Shown: positions 35,613-44,511 of the stretch, in pieces
How positions within the stretch are numbered: the stretch's first letter is position 1
How the letters are laid out: the number at the start of each line of letters is the position of its first letter
DNA from: Syntrophobotulus glycolicus DSM 8271
GTDB lineage: Bacteria > Bacillota > Desulfitobacteriia > Desulfitobacteriales > Syntrophobotulaceae
Direction: 5' to 3'
DNA: 64,000 nucleotides
Assembly (NCBI RefSeq): GCF_000190635.1
Contig: NC_015172.1
Location: forward strand, 1,860,001-1,924,000
Notes under the pieces: generated by a model
Seen by the model: the letters and a program-made list of their open reading frames with translations, nothing else
What the model was told of the DNA's origin: nothing
Database searches by the model: none
Program-made: the position numbers and the translations under genes

Positions 35613-36782
35613 CTAGGAGGCTTTTCCGAAATCATAAGTGTTTTGGAGAGATTTCTTCATTAAACCGAATAAGGAAGATTTAGCGACATCATCTTTTGCG
35701 ACCAAATCAACTTCTATTTGGAGCTCATCTCCGTTATAGATGCTCATTTGCCCCAGCTTCTGACCTTTAACAACAGGGGCATGAATAGTTTGATCATAAC
35801 TGATCTCCATCCTGTAATCCTTGTCTTTCCCCTTTTCTATGCTGATCCCTACGGCTTTATCCACGATAAGATCAACTTTTTCGGCAGTTCCTTTTTGAAC
35901 TGTCGTTTCTCCTTGTTTTGATCCGGCTTCAGCAAATTTTTTATAAGAATAATTGGCGAATCCATAATTATAGAGCTTCATTGATTCGGCAAAATGTCCT
36001 CGTACTTCCGGGACTGCCATGACCACACAAATAAGCTTTAACCCGTTACGTTCAACAGTTGAGGCCAAGCAATATTTTGCTTCCTGGGTCCAGCCTGTTT
36101 TTAAGCCGCTTGTCCCTTCATACCACCAAAGCAGTTTATTGGTGTTATATAATTTAAATTTTCCGCCTCTTAAATCATACTCTTTGATTGAAGTCAATTT
36201 GGAAATGAGCGGATATTTTAAAGATTCTTTGGCAATAATAGCCAGATCATAGGCACTGGTATAATGTCCTTCCGCCGGAAGGCCATTATCATTAATAAAG
36301 TTGGTATCGACCAAACCCAATTTCTTTGCTTTTTCATTCATTTGATGCACAAACTCTTCTAAAGAGCCGTTAATATGTTCCGCCACAGCAACACAGGCAT
36401 CATTTGCCGATCCGACTGCAATAGAAATCAGCATCTCTTCCAGAGACAGCTTCTCGCCCACTTCCAGGTATATCTGTGATCCGCCCATAGAACAAGCCCT
36501 TTCACTGGCCGTTACAGTATCCTTCAAATTCACTTTTCCCGATTCCAGCGCTTCGGCTGCAATCAGCAGGGTCATCAGCTTCGTGACACTGGCCGGGGCT
36601 AAGCGCTTATGGGCATCTTTTTCATATAGAACTTTGCCCGAGGAAGCATCAATAAGAATCGCACTGCCCGCCGATGTTTCAATATTCGCTGCCATAAGAG
36701 GCTCTACATCATACATGAAAAAGCAGGAAACGGCAATCACCAAAGAAATCAGGACAGAAATCATTTTTTTGAGCGTATGCAT
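35613..36782 (-). CDS. dacF: D-alanyl-D-alanine carboxypeptidase DacF
   Basis: A 389-residue low-molecular-weight penicillin-binding protein with a signal peptide (cleavage near residue 32). The catalytic motifs are S65-V-T-K68, S125-A-N127 and K228-T-G230, followed by a PBP5-like C-terminal beta domain and a short helix. It trims stem peptides and so sets cross-linking of spore peptidoglycan. Start ATG 36782 with AAAGGAGG. It lies next to spoIIA as in Bacillus, but in the opposite orientation, and has a sigmaF-like promoter. Confidence 0.93.
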   Translation of the reverse strand: MHTLKKMISVLISLVIAVSCFFMYDVEPLMAANIETSAGSAILIDASSGKVLYEKDAHKRLAPASVTKLMTLLIAAEALESGKVNLKDTVTASERACSMGGSQIYLEVGEKLSLEEMLISIAVGSANDACVAVAEHINGSLEEFVHQMNEKAKKLGLVDTNFINDNGLPAEGHYTSAYDLAIIAKESLKYPLISKLTSIKEYDLRGGKFKLYNTNKLLWWYEGTSGLKTGWTQEAKYCLASTVERNGLKLICVVMAVPEVRGHFAESMKLYNYGFANYSYKKFAEAGSKQGETTVQKGTAEKVDLIVDKAVGISIEKGKDKDYRMEISYDQTIHAPVVKGQKLGQMSIYNGDELQIEVDLVAKDDVAKSSLFGLMKKSLQNTYDFGKAS

Positions 36783-36815
36783 ACCCAAACCTCCTTTTGT
36801 TCCAGTTGATGTTTT

Positions 36816-36844
36816 AGTATACCCTTTTAAAATTTCTTTTATAG
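36816..36844 (-). promoter_or_regulatory. Candidate sigmaF promoter of dacF
   Basis: Minus strand -10 GGGTATACT (36824-36816) fits the sigmaF consensus GGNNANANT at every fixed base. -35 CTATA (36844-36840) resembles GYATA, with a 15-base spacer. It lies about 35 bases upstream of the start codon. dacF is forespore-expressed under sigmaF in B. subtilis. Confidence 0.6.
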
Positions 36845-36863
36845 AATTCTAAAATGTTTTTTC

Positions 36864-37343
36864 TTAATATTTCGACGGCACTTTTGGCTGTCCTATCCCG
36901 TGCCAAAAACAAGGATGGAAATAAGCAAAGGGCTTAAGGTAAATTTTATGCTTGAGCACACAGCCTCTGACGACTTTAAGTCCCTTTTCTTGGCACTGTT
37001 GATCGATTTCCTCCGTCCAGTTTTTTTCCTGAAACCAGATACAAAATGCCCCTGCCGCAGCTGTCTGTTCAACGATCTCAGGAGCAAGATCCAGGTGGAC
37101 ACACAAAACGACGACATCAACTGTCCCTCGCAGCTCCGCCAAAGAAGAATATCCTTTGCACCCTTCGATTCTGGCTAAGTCCTCAGCAACAGGATAAACC
37201 CGGCATCCGAACTCTTTAAATAAACGCCAGGCTTTCCAGGCGTGCTTATGCTTTAAAAACTTTTCTTTATTTGCGACCACGGCAAAGCTCATTTTGGTGT
37301 TAAGACCGTCTGCCAATTCAAATACATGTTTTTTTCTTTTCAT
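36864..37343 (-). CDS. CoA-binding domain protein (YccU type)
   Basis: 159 residues with a Rossmann-like CoA_binding_2 fold: a variable N-terminus, then RVYPVAEDLARIEGCKGYSS, ELRGTVDVVVLCVH and AGAFCIWFQEKNW. It is a stand-alone version of the CoA-ligase N-terminal domain; members may bind CoA or nucleotides, and the function is not established. AGGAG lies 10 bases before the ATG. It sits alone between the pdp terminator and dacF, with a tandem repeat upstream. Confidence 0.75.
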   Translation of the reverse strand: MKRKKHVFELADGLNTKMSFAVVANKEKFLKHKHAWKAWRLFKEFGCRVYPVAEDLARIEGCKGYSSLAELRGTVDVVVLCVHLDLAPEIVEQTAAAGAFCIWFQEKNWTEEIDQQCQEKGLKVVRGCVLKHKIYLKPFAYFHPCFWHGIGQPKVPSKY

Positions 37344-37372
37344 CTTATCTTCACTCCTGTTTTCTTTCTACT

Positions 37373-37407
37373 AATGCATATGATTCATTTAATGCATATG
37401 ATTCATT
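37373..37407. repeat. Two tandem copies of an 18-bp unit
   Basis: The unit AATGCATATGATTCATTT occurs at 37373-37390 and again, 17 of 18 bases, at 37391-37407. It lies 30-65 bases upstream of the CoA-binding protein start, between that gene and the pdp terminator. Each unit has an inner ATGCAT and CATATG palindrome, so a pair of protein-binding sites is possible. Confidence 0.7.
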
Positions 37408-37431
37408 CCTGCAAAAAAGCTTTCAATCGTG

Positions 37432-37475
37432 AAAAAACGTTTGGCGATGGTTAGAGAACCATCGCCAAACGTTTT
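37432..37475 (-). terminator. Terminator of the xerD-deoB-punA-pdp operon
   Basis: A 19-bp perfect stem (37434-37452 with 37457-37475) around a 4-base loop, followed on the minus strand by a T run. It lies 65 bases after the pdp stop codon. The plus strand has a looser T-rich tail, so it may be bidirectional. Confidence 0.92.
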
Positions 37476-37539
37476 GATCTGTTTTTCATCAGATATCTTT
37501 AATCATATTTATGATATGGGCTTAAGCCCCCGGTATTTT

Positions 37540-38841
37540 CTATTGGACAACAATGGTATTTGCCATAGGCAGGACGGGCCTCTCCTGCCCCAGGACCAGT
37601 GCTTTTCTGAGTATGTCCATGCTGCTTTCAGCCTTTTGGGCATCGGATGTATAGATTTTCAATAAGGATTCCCCGGTCAAGACTTTTTCACCGGTTTTTT
37701 TCAGAATAACCAGACCTGCCCCGAAATCAATCGTGCTTTCTTTGGTCTCACGGCCCGCTCCCAGCATCATGGCCGCCCGTCCCACCAAGCCGGCATCAAT
37801 ATTCTGAATAAAAGCATCCTCCGGGGCCTGGTAGGTCTTTACATAGGGCGCTAAAAATAACTCCTTATTTTGAACTTTAAGCAGATCTCCTTTTTGGGCG
37901 GAAATCAACTGGCAGAATTTCTGCCAGGCGGCTCCGGAATCAAGGGCTTTTTGCAAGAGCCTTTTCCCTTCCCCGACACAATCTGTCTTGCCGGCGGCAA
38001 TCAACATCCAGCTTCCGAGTAAAAGGCAAACCTCTAACAGATCAGCCGGCCCAGTTCCCTGTAAAGAATCCACTACTTCCAGAATCTCCAGGCTGTTGCC
38101 CACTGCATTCCCTAAAGGCTGGTTCATGTCACTGAGTATGGCTATGGTTTTCCGTTCCAGCTTGTTCCCGATATCCACCATGATTTCAGCCAGGGTCCTA
38201 GCCTGCTCGATATCCGGCATAAAGGCCCCTGATCCGTACTTGACATCCAAAACAATACCTTGTGCCCCGGCAGCAATTTTTTTGCTCATGACCGAGGAAG
38301 CAATCAGGGGAATAGAATTGACGGTTCCTGTAACATCTCTCAAGGCATAGAGTTTCTTATCGGCGGGAACAATATCCGCGGATTGCGCGGTGACAGCCAA
38401 ACCAATATCAGCAACCTGTTTGAGAAAAGCTTCTTCGCTAAGTTCTGTGTGAAAACCCGGAATAGCCTCCAATTTGTCTATTGTTCCCCCGGTAAAACCA
38501 AGTCCCCGTCCGGACATTTTTGCGATCTTGACTCCACAGGCGGCCACTAAAGGAGCAACAATAAGTGTCGTCTTATCTCCTACTCCTCCTGTACTGTGTT
38601 TGTCGATACAGTGCAAACCGTATTTGCCCAGGTCTATCTGTTTACCGCTTTGAGCCATTGCCAGCGTAAGCTCGGCAGTTTCCTCAGCAAGCATACCCTG
38701 AAAATAGATTGCCATCAACCATGCCGAAATCTGATAATCCGGAATATCCCCACTGACATAGCCCCGGATAATGAATTGGATTTCCTCTTTGTTTAAGAGC
38801 TGACCATTGCGTTTCTTTTCAATCAAATCGACCATTCTCAT
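37540..38841 (-). CDS. pdp: Pyrimidine-nucleoside phosphorylase
   Basis: 433 residues, exactly the length of B. subtilis Pdp. The thymidine phosphorylase-family signature is MSGRGLGFTGGTIDKLE, with KHSTGGVGDKTTL for phosphate binding near residue 80. It cleaves uridine, deoxyuridine and thymidine to base and pentose-1-phosphate. The MRMVDLI start matches the Bacillus enzyme; ATG 38841 has AAGGGG upstream. Last gene of a nucleoside-salvage operon with punA and deoB, whose products share the pentose phosphate. Confidence 0.95.
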   Translation of the reverse strand: MRMVDLIEKKRNGQLLNKEEIQFIIRGYVSGDIPDYQISAWLMAIYFQGMLAEETAELTLAMAQSGKQIDLGKYGLHCIDKHSTGGVGDKTTLIVAPLVAACGVKIAKMSGRGLGFTGGTIDKLEAIPGFHTELSEEAFLKQVADIGLAVTAQSADIVPADKKLYALRDVTGTVNSIPLIASSVMSKKIAAGAQGIVLDVKYGSGAFMPDIEQARTLAEIMVDIGNKLERKTIAILSDMNQPLGNAVGNSLEILEVVDSLQGTGPADLLEVCLLLGSWMLIAAGKTDCVGEGKRLLQKALDSGAAWQKFCQLISAQKGDLLKVQNKELFLAPYVKTYQAPEDAFIQNIDAGLVGRAAMMLGAGRETKESTIDFGAGLVILKKTGEKVLTGESLLKIYTSDAQKAESSMDILRKALVLGQERPVLPMANTIVVQ

Positions 38842-38908
38842 CAAGAAGCAGCCCCTTTGACTAGCTTATTTTTCAAGCAAACAGATCTGATAACCAATCA
38901 TTTCAGTG

Positions 38909-39748
38909 CTAATCATCAAGCTTTTTGATGATTAATGTTAATAAAGCAACAAAGGTTTTTTCAATCTTTTCCGTAGTCTCGATGACTTCCCGATGATTGA
39001 GCTTTTGTTTTAAGACACCCGCCGCCATATTCGTCACACAGGAAAGGCCCAAAACTCTCATTCCCCCATGATTGGCCACAATCACTTCAGGTACGGTCGA
39101 CATTCCCACCAAATCGGCGCCTATCGTCCTCAAGTACCTGATTTCGGCCGGAGTTTCATAGCTTGGGCCGCTCAACCCCGCATAAATCCCCTGTTGGGGA
39201 GTGATTCCCAGTTCAGCCATGGCCTCTGATGCTGTTTTTCTCCATACCGGGTCGTAGGCTTCACTGAGATCCGGAAAACGAGGTCCCAGCTCAGGATAAT
39301 TCTTTCCTCGCAAGGGATTCCTGCCGATAAGATTAATATGGTCTTCGATGATGATCAAATCTCCCGGCGCATAGGCCGTATTCACCCCGCCGGCAGCATT
39401 GGTCACGATCAGGCCCTTGATCCCTAAGGATTTCAGGACACGGACAGGAAAAGTGACCTCTTGCATGTCATAGCCTTCATAATAGTGAAAACGGCCCTGC
39501 AAAGCAATCAGGCTTCTTTCTCCGATTCTGCCCGCAACCAAACGACCGCAGTGCCCTTCTACTGTGGAAATCGGAAAATCGGGGATCTCTTCATAAGGAA
39601 TAATGATTTTATCCTCAATCAATTCCGCAAAGCCTCCGAGACCGGACCCCAAAATGACACCGAATTGTGGGGAAAGTGAACCGAGCTTCTTTTTGATCTC
39701 GAGTGCGGCTTGATTGATCTGGTCAATCGGTTGAACTTGTGCATCCAT
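38909..39748 (-). CDS. punA: Purine-nucleoside phosphorylase I
   Basis: 279 residues of the trimeric PNP family. ILGSGLGGFAE is the phosphate loop, GHCGRLVAGRIG and LQGRFHYYEGY are family blocks, and VTNAAGGVN with VGMSTVPEV form the base site. It splits inosine and guanosine (ribo- or deoxy-). A frame is open from 39814, but the ATG at 39748 has AAGGAGG and directly overlaps the end of deoB. Confidence 0.95.
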   Translation of the reverse strand: MDAQVQPIDQINQAALEIKKKLGSLSPQFGVILGSGLGGFAELIEDKIIIPYEEIPDFPISTVEGHCGRLVAGRIGERSLIALQGRFHYYEGYDMQEVTFPVRVLKSLGIKGLIVTNAAGGVNTAYAPGDLIIIEDHINLIGRNPLRGKNYPELGPRFPDLSEAYDPVWRKTASEAMAELGITPQQGIYAGLSGPSYETPAEIRYLRTIGADLVGMSTVPEVIVANHGGMRVLGLSCVTNMAAGVLKQKLNHREVIETTEKIEKTFVALLTLIIKKLDD

Positions 39749-39749
39749 C

Positions 39750-40937
39750 TTACCGGGCCTCCTTATCATCTCTGATTGAATCCATAAAGCTTTTGCCGGC
39801 TTGCGGCGGGGCAATCTCTAAGTACTCAGATATGGTTGCCCCGATATCGGCGAAGCTGGCTCGCAAGCCCAGGTCTACTCCGTTTTTGATTCTTTTCCCA
39901 AACACTAGCAAAGGGACATATTCCCTGGAATGGTCTGTACTGATCGTCGTGGGGTCACAGCCATGATCCGCGGTGATCAAGAGCAGGTCCTCTTCTTTCA
40001 TTGTTTCCAGAATTTCCGGTATTCTTTGATCAAAGTTCGCTAAGGCATCCGCATAACTTTGCACATTGTTGCGGTGACCGTAAAGCATGTCAAAATCAAC
40101 AAGATTGGTCATGATTAAACCCTTGAAGTCTTTTTTCATATAGGCCAGGGTTTTTTCAACGCCATCCATATTCCCAATTGTGGAGACATGCTCCGTAATC
40201 CCGCATCCCGCAAAAATATCATTGATTTTGCCAACGGCTAAAACGGACATGCCGTTCTCTTTAATCTGATCTAAAAGGGTCTTTCCAGTCGGTTTTATGG
40301 AAAAGTCATGGCGATTACTCGTCCGGTAATAATCGTCCTCTGTTCCTAAAAAGGGCCTGGCAATTACCCTGGAAACCTGCATTTCCCCAACCAGCATTTC
40401 CCGGGCCGTTTGGCAGATGTGCATCAGTTCAGCCAAGGAAATCACTTCCTCATGGGCGGCAATTTGAAAGACAGAATCTGCCGAGGTATAGACAATCGGT
40501 CTTCCGGTCCTGACGTGTTCCTTGCCCAGCCTTTGTATGATCTCCGTACCCGAGGCAACTTCATTGCCCAGAACCTTGCGGCCAATTTTCTTTTCAAATT
40601 CTTGGATAAAAGGTTCGGGGAATCCCTGAGGGAAAACCGGGAAAGCCCTTTCTGATATGATTCCCGTCATTTCCCAATGACCGGTCGTTGTATCTTTACC
40701 TTTGGATTTTTCCGCCATCTTGCCATAGCAACCTAAAGGGTTTTCGGCAGCTTGAGTAAACGGAAGCTCTGCGATATTACCCAAACCAAGTCTCAGCAGG
40801 TTGGGGATGTTTAACCCGCCCATTGCCCTGGCGATATTGCCCAGGGTATTGCTGCCCTCATCACCATAATCCCCGGCATCAGGCATGGCACCTATTCCCA
40901 CACTGTCCAGCACAATGAGAATTGCTCTACGCGTCAT
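39750..40937 (-). CDS. deoB: Phosphopentomutase
   Basis: A 395-residue alkaline-phosphatase-superfamily enzyme (Drm/DeoB). The N-terminal [26 protein letters not shown] carries the metal Asp and catalytic Thr/Ser region, and ADHGCDPTT near the end gives more metal ligands. It interconverts (deoxy)ribose-1-phosphate and -5-phosphate. The ATG at 40937 has GAGGAGG upstream and overlaps the end of xerD by 11 bases. It links the nucleoside phosphorylases to the pentose phosphate pool. Confidence 0.95.
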   Translation of the reverse strand: MTRRAILIVLDSVGIGAMPDAGDYGDEGSNTLGNIARAMGGLNIPNLLRLGLGNIAELPFTQAAENPLGCYGKMAEKSKGKDTTTGHWEMTGIISERAFPVFPQGFPEPFIQEFEKKIGRKVLGNEVASGTEIIQRLGKEHVRTGRPIVYTSADSVFQIAAHEEVISLAELMHICQTAREMLVGEMQVSRVIARPFLGTEDDYYRTSNRHDFSIKPTGKTLLDQIKENGMSVLAVGKINDIFAGCGITEHVSTIGNMDGVEKTLAYMKKDFKGLIMTNLVDFDMLYGHRNNVQSYADALANFDQRIPEILETMKEEDLLLITADHGCDPTTISTDHSREYVPLLVFGKRIKNGVDLGLRASFADIGATISEYLEIAPPQAGKSFMDSIRDDKEAR

Positions 40938-41874
40938 TTTTTTGTCCTCCTCGCTTTGCTCTGGGATGGGCTTTTTCGAAGACATCCCGCAGTCTGTTCT
41001 TTGTAAGATGGGTATAGATCTGGGTTGTCGATATATCGGCATGGCCCAGCATCTCTTGCACCGAGCGCAGATCTGCGCCGTGATCCAAAAGGTGGGTGGC
41101 AAAACAGTGCCTCATCAAGTGCGGATAGATCTTTGCTCCGGCCTTATTCTTTACCGCCCTGTTCTTCAGTATTGTCCAAATTCCCTGCCGGGTAAGCCTG
41201 CCTCCTCTTGCATTGAGGAACAGAGAATTGCTTTCAGCTGTTGTTGGTTTGCGGTTTTTTCTCAACAGGTGATTTCTGGCTTCCAGCAGGTACTTCTGGA
41301 GGGCAAGCAGGCACGGTTCACTTAAAGGTACGATTCTTTCCTTGTTTCCTTTGCCCCGGCACCTGACATATCCGACTTCCAGGGAAATTTGATTCAGGCT
41401 TAGCGTAATCAGTTCCGATACGCGCAGACCGCTTCCATATAATACTTCCAGAATTGCGGTATCTCTGATTTCTAAGAGCATACCGGCCTGGCTTTCTTTA
41501 TCATCCCTATGATTGATAAGGCTATTGACGGCACTTTCCGAAAGAACATGCGGAAGAGGCTGTTCCAGTTTAGGAACGACGATCAGCTCTGTCGGATCAT
41601 CCGTTCTTTTTCCTTCATCTGAAAGATAAGAAAAAAAACCCTTAAGAGCCGCTGTATACCGGGCTATACTTCTCGCTGAAATCCCCTGCTCATTAACGGA
41701 ATAAAGGAAGGAAAAAAGATCAACAGGCTGACATTGAAAAAGATTATTTTGGTTTTCTTCAAGATAAATCAACAGTTTTTTCAGGTCCCGCCGGTAGCTC
41801 TGGCAAGTATTTCCCGATAAGCCCCTTTCTATTTTTAGATAGTTAATATAGTCATCCAACACCTGCTCATCCAC
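40927..41874 (-). CDS. xerD: Tyrosine recombinase XerD
   Basis: A 315-residue site-specific recombinase resolving chromosome dimers at dif with XerC. Catalytic residues: Arg in GSGLRVSEL, Lys in [10 protein letters not shown], His-x-x-Arg in [12 protein letters not shown], His in LGHADIS and the nucleophile Tyr in TQIYTH. The start is GTG at 41874. Position upstream of deoB-punA matches Bacillus xerD (ripX). It is not associated with an integrase-type mobile element. Confidence 0.93.
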   Translation of the reverse strand: MDEQVLDDYINYLKIERGLSGNTCQSYRRDLKKLLIYLEENQNNLFQCQPVDLFSFLYSVNEQGISARSIARYTAALKGFFSYLSDEGKRTDDPTELIVVPKLEQPLPHVLSESAVNSLINHRDDKESQAGMLLEIRDTAILEVLYGSGLRVSELITLSLNQISLEVGYVRCRGKGNKERIVPLSEPCLLALQKYLLEARNHLLRKNRKPTTAESNSLFLNARGGRLTRQGIWTILKNRAVKNKAGAKIYPHLMRHCFATHLLDHGADLRSVQEMLGHADISTTQIYTHLTKNRLRDVFEKAHPRAKRGGQKNDA

Positions 41875-41927
41875 AAAAAAAGCCCCCTCCTTACATGAGA
41901 ATCATTTCTACATTCGGGGGGGTTTTT
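41875..41927 (-). promoter_or_regulatory. Terminator-like hairpin enclosing the xerD ribosome-binding site
   Basis: On the minus strand AAAAACCCCCCC (41927-41916) can pair with GGGGGCTTTTTTT (41887-41875), leaving a loop of about 28 bases. The 3' arm is G-rich and followed by seven T residues, like a terminator, and contains the xerD SD; the GTG start follows the T run directly. Either a read-through terminator after spoIIM or a control of xerD translation. Confidence 0.45.
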
Positions 41928-41993
41928 CCTTTATTCTTTATTCTCAGACGTCTCCAGCTGTGTCTCAATATCCAAAAGTTTGATGACCGGGAG

Positions 41994-42593
41994 TCAGTAA
42001 CCCAATAGCCTGACGCCGAGAACCGAGAAATATCCTTGCATAACTCCGGCGATTACTGCTCCCAGGGAAACAAGCAAGGATGTCATACAGTAATAAAGGA
42101 ATTCCCTGCCCATAGAATCCCCTCTGTTTTTCCCTTTGAGCAAGAGAAAGGAAAATATCGTTGCCAGGCCTGCTCCAAGCAGCAGACAGGGAATAGCCAA
42201 AACGGAAGGCAAAAAGATGGAAACCAGCGCAAGGCATATTCCGGCAAATTTTTGAGCCTTAATGACGAAAGCAATGGTAAATCCGATAATAAACCCCCGC
42301 GTAAAAACAATCAAATAGACTAAAGGTGTCCCGACAATCGTCAGTCCCAATAACCAGATACCGGCCATAATCAGAAAATTGTCTCTGGCCAATTGCTGCA
42401 AAAAGGATGTTTCAATCGTTTTAGGCTGTTCTGTCAGAAGCTGATTAAGGAATTCCGTAAGAACAGACACTTTCTCATTGCCCAAAGCCTTTACACCAAC
42501 TGCACCAAAGATTATTCCTGCTAAAAGCACACTGGTTAATGTAAGATAAATCATCCAATACTGCTTAAGATGACTCAACACTGCTTTTACCAT
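41994..42593 (-). CDS. spoIIM: Stage II sporulation protein M
   Basis: A 199-residue membrane protein, about five helices, with the SpoIIM-family pattern LVYLIVFTRGFIIGFTIAFV. SpoIIM joins SpoIIP and SpoIID in the engulfment machine that remodels septal peptidoglycan. In Bacillus it is mother-cell expressed (sigmaE); I see no certain sigmaE box in the 66 bases upstream. It lies between nudF and xerD, as in many spore formers. Confidence 0.92.
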   Translation of the reverse strand: MVKAVLSHLKQYWMIYLTLTSVLLAGIIFGAVGVKALGNEKVSVLTEFLNQLLTEQPKTIETSFLQQLARDNFLIMAGIWLLGLTIVGTPLVYLIVFTRGFIIGFTIAFVIKAQKFAGICLALVSIFLPSVLAIPCLLLGAGLATIFSFLLLKGKNRGDSMGREFLYYCMTSLLVSLGAVIAGVMQGYFSVLGVRLLGY

Positions 42594-42659
42594 AAAAACA
42601 CAGCCTTCCCGAAGAACTTGTCCTCAGGAATATATATTAAACAGTGGTTTCTTTAAGAC

Positions 42660-43223
42660 CTATTTTTCCAAATATTCCGCCCCCGCCGGGATAGCAAATA
42701 ACCGGTTTGCCCAAAGGATGGCCAGTACGGTTTTGGCATCTTTCAGTTCATTGTTCATCACCATGTCTACGGCTTCAGCTAAGGGAACCTTGATGACACC
42801 CAAAAATTCATCCTCATCGGAGGAAAGCGGCGACCATTGAAGCTCATCAGCCTGATAAAGATGAATGATCTCATCGGCAAAGCCAGGTGAGGTATGAAAA
42901 GTTCCCATATATTTCATCTTCCCCGTATAGCCGATTTCTTCTCTTAACTCTCTGATCGCACAGATTTCCGGATCTTCCCCTCTGTCAATTTTTCCTGCCG
43001 GTATTTCCAAGGTTTCCTGCTGCAAAGCATATCTGTATTGTCTGACCAGAAAAATCTGACCATCCTGAACGGCCAGCATCCCGACAGCACCGGGATGCTG
43101 GACAACTTCCCTTGTTGTTTCTTTGCCATTGGGAAGCTCCACTAAATCTTCTTTTACCCGTATGATTTTGCCTTCGTAAATCGTCTTCGTTACCAAGCGT
43201 TTTTCATCCAGTTTTTCGTTCAT
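42660..43223 (-). CDS. nudF: ADP-ribose pyrophosphatase (NUDIX)
   Basis: A 187-residue NUDIX hydrolase with the Nudix box GEDPEICAIRELREEIGYTG near residues 80-100. The N-terminal TKTIYEGKIIRVKEDLVELPNG is typical of NudF. It cleaves ADP-ribose to AMP and ribose-5-phosphate. A GAGG SD precedes the ATG. It sits just upstream of spoIIM on the same strand, the Bacillus arrangement. Confidence 0.92.
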   Translation of the reverse strand: MNEKLDEKRLVTKTIYEGKIIRVKEDLVELPNGKETTREVVQHPGAVGMLAVQDGQIFLVRQYRYALQQETLEIPAGKIDRGEDPEICAIRELREEIGYTGKMKYMGTFHTSPGFADEIIHLYQADELQWSPLSSDEDEFLGVIKVPLAEAVDMVMNNELKDAKTVLAILWANRLFAIPAGAEYLEK

Positions 43224-43323
43224 CTTTTTTCCTCACTTTAATCCCTTCTTAAAAATTGAAAATAACGGCTGTTCAATGCCTTTGATCTTTTTGCTTAATG
43301 ATCGCATCTGATAGAATGAAAAT

Positions 43324-43351
43324 GATAAAAGAGCACCTTAAATAAGATGCT
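43324..43351 (-). terminator. Terminator after spo0A
   Basis: On the minus strand AGCATCTT and AAGGTGCT form an 8-bp stem (43332-43339 with 43344-43351, one G-U pair), followed by CTTTTATC. The rest of 43224-43483 is AT-rich with another inverted repeat, TTTTGATTT/AAATCAAAA (43406-43431), and no gene. Confidence 0.7.
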
Positions 43352-43483
43352 GCGATTAATAATATTTATATTTAGTTTATCTCCAAGCATAGAAACGCAG
43401 AGGTATTTTGATTTCAATGATAAAATCAAAAAGACTTATCACTCTTTGAAAACTTGTGGATAAATCTTTAAACCAACGCTAAT

Positions 43484-44296
43484 TTAGACCTTTTCTGCAA
43501 TCCTTAGTTTATCTGCCACCATGGCGATAAATTCGGAATTCGTTGGTTTACCCCTGTCTAGATTAATGGTATAACCAAAAAATTTATTCATGAACTCAAT
43601 ATTCCCTCGATCCCAAGCCAGTTCAATGGCATGCCGTATCGCTCTTTCCACTCTGCTTGGAGTCGTATTGTATTTTCCGGCAATCATCGGGTATAATTCC
43701 TTAGTGACGGCACCAAGAAGGGCAACTTCCTTAATCACCGCTACAATGGAATCCCTTAAATATTGGTAACCTTTGACATGGGCCGGGACACCCATTTGTT
43801 GAATCATTTTCGTCACTTCAACATCAATATTAACGGCCTTCAGCGGAGTTTGCAAACTTGAATCCGAAGAAAAAACGCTTCTGGTCATTGCAGGAATCGG
43901 AGAAGAGAGCGGTACTGTATCATAATAACCAACCAGTTGTCTTATTCTTTTCCCTAAAGTGTCAATATCGAAGGGTTTCAAAATATAATAATCGGCTCCC
44001 AGTTGAACTGCGCGATGGGTCATGTTTTCCTGACCAAAAGATGTAAGAATAATTACTCGGGGACGTTTGGGAACAAGATCAAATTTTTCCATGACGCCAA
44101 GTCCGTCCAAATGAGGCATAATAATATCTAAAACGACAACATCAGGCTCTTCCGTTCTGATCATTTCCAAAGCATCATTACCGTTATATGCCACACCGGA
44201 AAGAATCATATCTTCCTGATTATTTACGTACTCTCTAAGAATTTCAATAAAGTCCCTGTTATCATCAGCCAGTAATACTCGAATAGGTTGCTGCAT
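43484..44296 (-). CDS. spo0A: Sporulation master regulator Spo0A
   Basis: A 270-residue response regulator. The receiver has acidic residues Asp11-Asp12, the phosphorylated Asp57 in [10 protein letters not shown], Thr/Ser in ILTSFG and Lys in LKPF. A variable linker leads to the Spo0A DNA-binding domain, with recognition helix region [22 protein letters not shown]. Spo0A-P turns on sporulation genes at 0A boxes. The ATG at 44296 follows a GGGAGG; a TTG one codon earlier is also possible. A sigmaH promoter and a perfect 0A box lie upstream. Confidence 0.97.
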   Translation of the reverse strand: MQQPIRVLLADDNRDFIEILREYVNNQEDMILSGVAYNGNDALEMIRTEEPDVVVLDIIMPHLDGLGVMEKFDLVPKRPRVIILTSFGQENMTHRAVQLGADYYILKPFDIDTLGKRIRQLVGYYDTVPLSSPIPAMTRSVFSSDSSLQTPLKAVNIDVEVTKMIQQMGVPAHVKGYQYLRDSIVAVIKEVALLGAVTKELYPMIAGKYNTTPSRVERAIRHAIELAWDRGNIEFMNKFFGYTINLDRGKPTNSEFIAMVADKLRIAEKV

Positions 44297-44382
44297 CAAT
44301 TAAGTAACCCTCCCTTGTTTCCAGCTAATTCCTTAAAACTTACCATAGTTACCAAACATTAGCATATATTTACAAGTAATAT

Positions 44383-44411
44383 AACTTCGACAATAAAGAT
44401 TCAATTCCTGC
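44383..44411 (-). promoter_or_regulatory. Candidate sigmaH promoter and 0A box of spo0A
   Basis: Minus strand -35 GCAGGAATT (44411-44403) fits RNAGGAWWW fully. After 11 bases the -10 GTCGAAGTT (44391-44383) fits RNNGAATWW but for one base. A perfect 0A box, TTGTCGAA (44393-44386), overlaps this -10. The site lies about 90 bases upstream of the spo0A start and suggests autoregulation on top of sigmaH control. Confidence 0.7.
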
Positions 44412-44511
44412 ATATATTTTTGGAAAATAAATAAAATTTTATAATGTTAAGTGATAATTAAAAGAGGATTGCCTTCTTCTTTATTGTTTAATCAGGATAT
44501 GTTTATTTCAA

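Noticed and set aside
37373-37407. CRISPR-like array
   Set aside because: Only two contiguous copies with no spacers and no cas genes.
40927-41874. Integrase of a mobile element
   Set aside because: Sequence and neighbourhood (deoB, punA, spoIIM) are those of housekeeping XerD; there are no attachment repeats.
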